Assembly: GCA_014872875.1 (NCBI GenBank)
Contig: WKFI01000012.1
Span: forward strand, 124,001 to 188,000
Length of the DNA: 64,000 bases
Direction of reading: 5' to 3'
Source of the DNA: Paracoccaceae bacterium
GTDB lineage: Bacteria; Pseudomonadota; Alphaproteobacteria; Rhodobacterales; Rhodobacteraceae
The notes under the pieces: generated by a model
Databases searched by the model: none
The model's input: only the letters and a program-made list of their open reading frames with translations
Told to the model about the DNA's origin: nothing
Shown: positions 62,822 through 64,000 of the stretch, piece by piece
Position numbering within the stretch: position 1 is the first letter of the stretch
Layout of the letters: each line of letters opens with the position of its first letter
Translations under genes and position numbers: made by a program

Positions 62822-62911
62822 GATCAACTTTCAGGATTCACGGAAGAGAGGCTTGCCAGAACGTCCGAAAACCAGACAATCAGGTGCAGTAACAAGTGTG
62901 AGAGAGCAGTT

Positions 62912-63241
62912 ATGATGCGGCTTCTGACAGCGACCGGGTTTTGTTTGAGCGTCCTGGCTCCACAGATCGGGTATGCTCAGCCAGACAGCCAGGCTTTCCA
63001 AGCCTTCGAACTGGCCGAAAACAACGCTCAGAAACCCAAGAAGAAAAAGCCAAAGCACAAAAAGAAAAACAATCCGGACGTATCGGTCGGCGTGGGGTCG
63101 AACGGCGCGTCAGTGAAACTGAAGAACGACGGCAACGCAATCAAGGTCGGCCCCAATGGCCCACGCCTGACCGTTCGACCCGGCGACAGCAAATCGCGGG
63201 TTACAATTGGGCCGAACGGATACTGGCGGCTGAGGTTCTAG
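62912..63241 (+). CDS. Small secreted hypothetical protein, Lys-rich
   Basis: This 109-residue protein begins at the ATGATG at 62912. It has a signal peptide (about 1-22, cleavage near GYAQPD), then a run of Lys in the KPKKKKPKHKKKN segment (about 44-56), then a small Gly/Asn-rich repeat-like domain (VGVGSNGASVKLKNDGN, GPNGPRLTVRPG, GPNGYWRLRF). The repeated GPNG hairpins suggest a beta structure. No family is known to me. Confidence 0.6.
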   Translation: MMRLLTATGFCLSVLAPQIGYAQPDSQAFQAFELAENNAQKPKKKKPKHKKKNNPDVSVGVGSNGASVKLKNDGNAIKVGPNGPRLTVRPGDSKSRVTIGPNGYWRLRF

Positions 63242-63260
63242 TAACTGCCACGGTTTGTGA

Positions 63261-64000
63261 TCAAGAAAAACGGCTACGCAGCTCAGTCTTCAAAACCTTG
63301 CCATAGTTGTTCTTGGGCAGTTCCGGCACGCGGAAATAGGCTTTGGGCCGTTTGAACCGCGCAATTTGAGCATTGCACAGGTCATTCAAGTCCTTGTCCG
63401 AAGCATCGCCGACCACAAAGGCCACGACTTCCTCCCCCCAATCTGCATGCGGGCGGCCGATAACAGACACTTCGGCAACTTGCGGGTGCTCCAGCAGGAC
63501 TTCTTCAACTTCGCGCGGGTAGACATTTGAGCCACCAGTGATGATCACATCCTTGGATCGGTCCTGCAGCGTCAGATATCCTTCGGCGTCCATCACGCCC
63601 AGATCCCCAGTCATCAGCCACCCGTCGATCAGGGTTTTGGCGTTGGCTTCCGGGTTCTGCCAATATCCCGGCATCACGATGTCACCTCGCACCATGATTT
63701 CGCCGGTTTCACCGACTGGCAAAGCCGCCCCGTCAGCCGTCCCGATCTGTACTTCAACTCCGCTTTGCGCACGTCCGACACTGGCCAGACGGTCCCGCCA
63801 TCGCGGATGATCGCGGTCGGTCACGTCATGGCGCGACAGCGCGGTGATGGCCATGGGACATTCCCCCTGTCCGTAAATCTGAACAAAGACCGGTCCGAAA
63901 TGCTCAACCGCATCCACGATATCGGCCACGTACATAGGTCCGCCGCCATAGACGATGGTGCGCAGTCCCCGCCCAGTGCGCCCCGTCTGGCGTGCGACCG
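63261..64000 (-). CDS. Acyl-CoA synthetase (AMP-dependent ligase), C-terminal part
   Basis: This is the C-terminal 245 or so residues of an adenylate-forming acyl-CoA ligase; the frame is open to the right edge. Visible are the QIYGQGECPM substrate-loop region, TGDLGVMDAEGYLTLQDRSKDVIITGGSNVYPREVEEVL (core A7-A8 motifs and hinge), and the catalytic Lys in PKNNYGKVLKTELR near the end. It activates a carboxylic acid to an acyl-CoA. Facing an ScfR-controlled Liv-type importer, it may act on the imported acid, which is inference. Confidence 0.85.
   Translation of the reverse strand, partial: VARQTGRTGRGLRTIVYGGGPMYVADIVDAVEHFGPVFVQIYGQGECPMAITALSRHDVTDRDHPRWRDRLASVGRAQSGVEVQIGTADGAALPVGETGEIMVRGDIVMPGYWQNPEANAKTLIDGWLMTGDLGVMDAEGYLTLQDRSKDVIITGGSNVYPREVEEVLLEHPQVAEVSVIGRPHADWGEEVVAFVVGDASDKDLNDLCNAQIARFKRPKAYFRVPELPKNNYGKVLKTELRSRFS

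Noticed and set aside
61661-62827. A 388-codon minus-strand frame opposite livG and livF
   Set aside because: It covers two clear ATPase genes and their terminator and has no recognisable domain.

Overview
The window looks like a chromosomal piece of a marine Rhodobacteraceae (Roseobacter-group) alphaproteobacterium. The sequence is GC-rich. Family content fits that group: TAXI-type TRAP transport, a form I CO dehydrogenase, the beta-hydroxyaspartate cycle, GapR, an ScfR-type regulator and a DddP-like enzyme. Short GC-rich palindromes with TGC or TCT loops sit in several gaps. I see no phage, insertion sequence, CRISPR array or plasmid function. This is a metabolic core or flexible-core region, with many genes overlapping by 4 bases.

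Layout: 1-5566 is the 3' part of a peptide-type ABC importer operon. 6068-6144 is an initiator tRNA, followed by an rRNA methyltransferase (6331-7452). 7515-12000 is a tight three-gene operon (class III aminotransferase, BKACE enzyme, dimethylglycine/sarcosine dehydrogenase-like flavoprotein), divergent from an RpiR regulator. 13167-17393 is a TAXI-TRAP importer with a UspA protein, then tRNA-Leu(GAG). 17802-23807 holds tricarballylate oxidation genes tcuAB, an OprB-type porin, a DUF3299 protein and a secreted amidohydrolase. 23975-25844 is an AraC regulator with phosphonoacetaldehyde hydrolase.

25899-31394 is a complete beta-hydroxyaspartate cycle locus (bhcR, bhcABCD), which turns glyoxylate and glycine into oxaloacetate. 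It converges on 31508-38835, a form I molybdenum-copper CO dehydrogenase operon (coxMSLDEFG) that carries an unreported-looking 29-codon gene between coxF and coxG. The pair suggests C2 (glycolate/glyoxylate) assimilation supplemented by CO oxidation for energy.

39372-44454 holds a TPP enzyme, TrkH, a histone-H1-like-tailed protein and FolE2. 44568-47562 is a LysR regulator divergent from a two-gene unit: a BesD/HalD-like Fe(II)/2-oxoglutarate oxygenase with an HxD (hydroxylase-type) triad, overlapping a DddP-like M24 enzyme. 47614-48564 has GapR and small proteins. 48826-51031 is a sulfide/persulfide detoxification unit with a palindrome at its promoter. 51164-55856 has an orphan FliM/FliN-like protein and a symporter-histidine kinase with a lone receiver. 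55950-62737 is an ScfR regulator divergent from a complete Liv-type ABC importer, and an acyl-CoA synthetase runs off the right end.

The best candidates for something undescribed are the 29-residue Cys-Cys-ended peptide in the cox operon, the oxygenase/DddP-like pair, and the aminotransferase/BKACE/flavoprotein operon.
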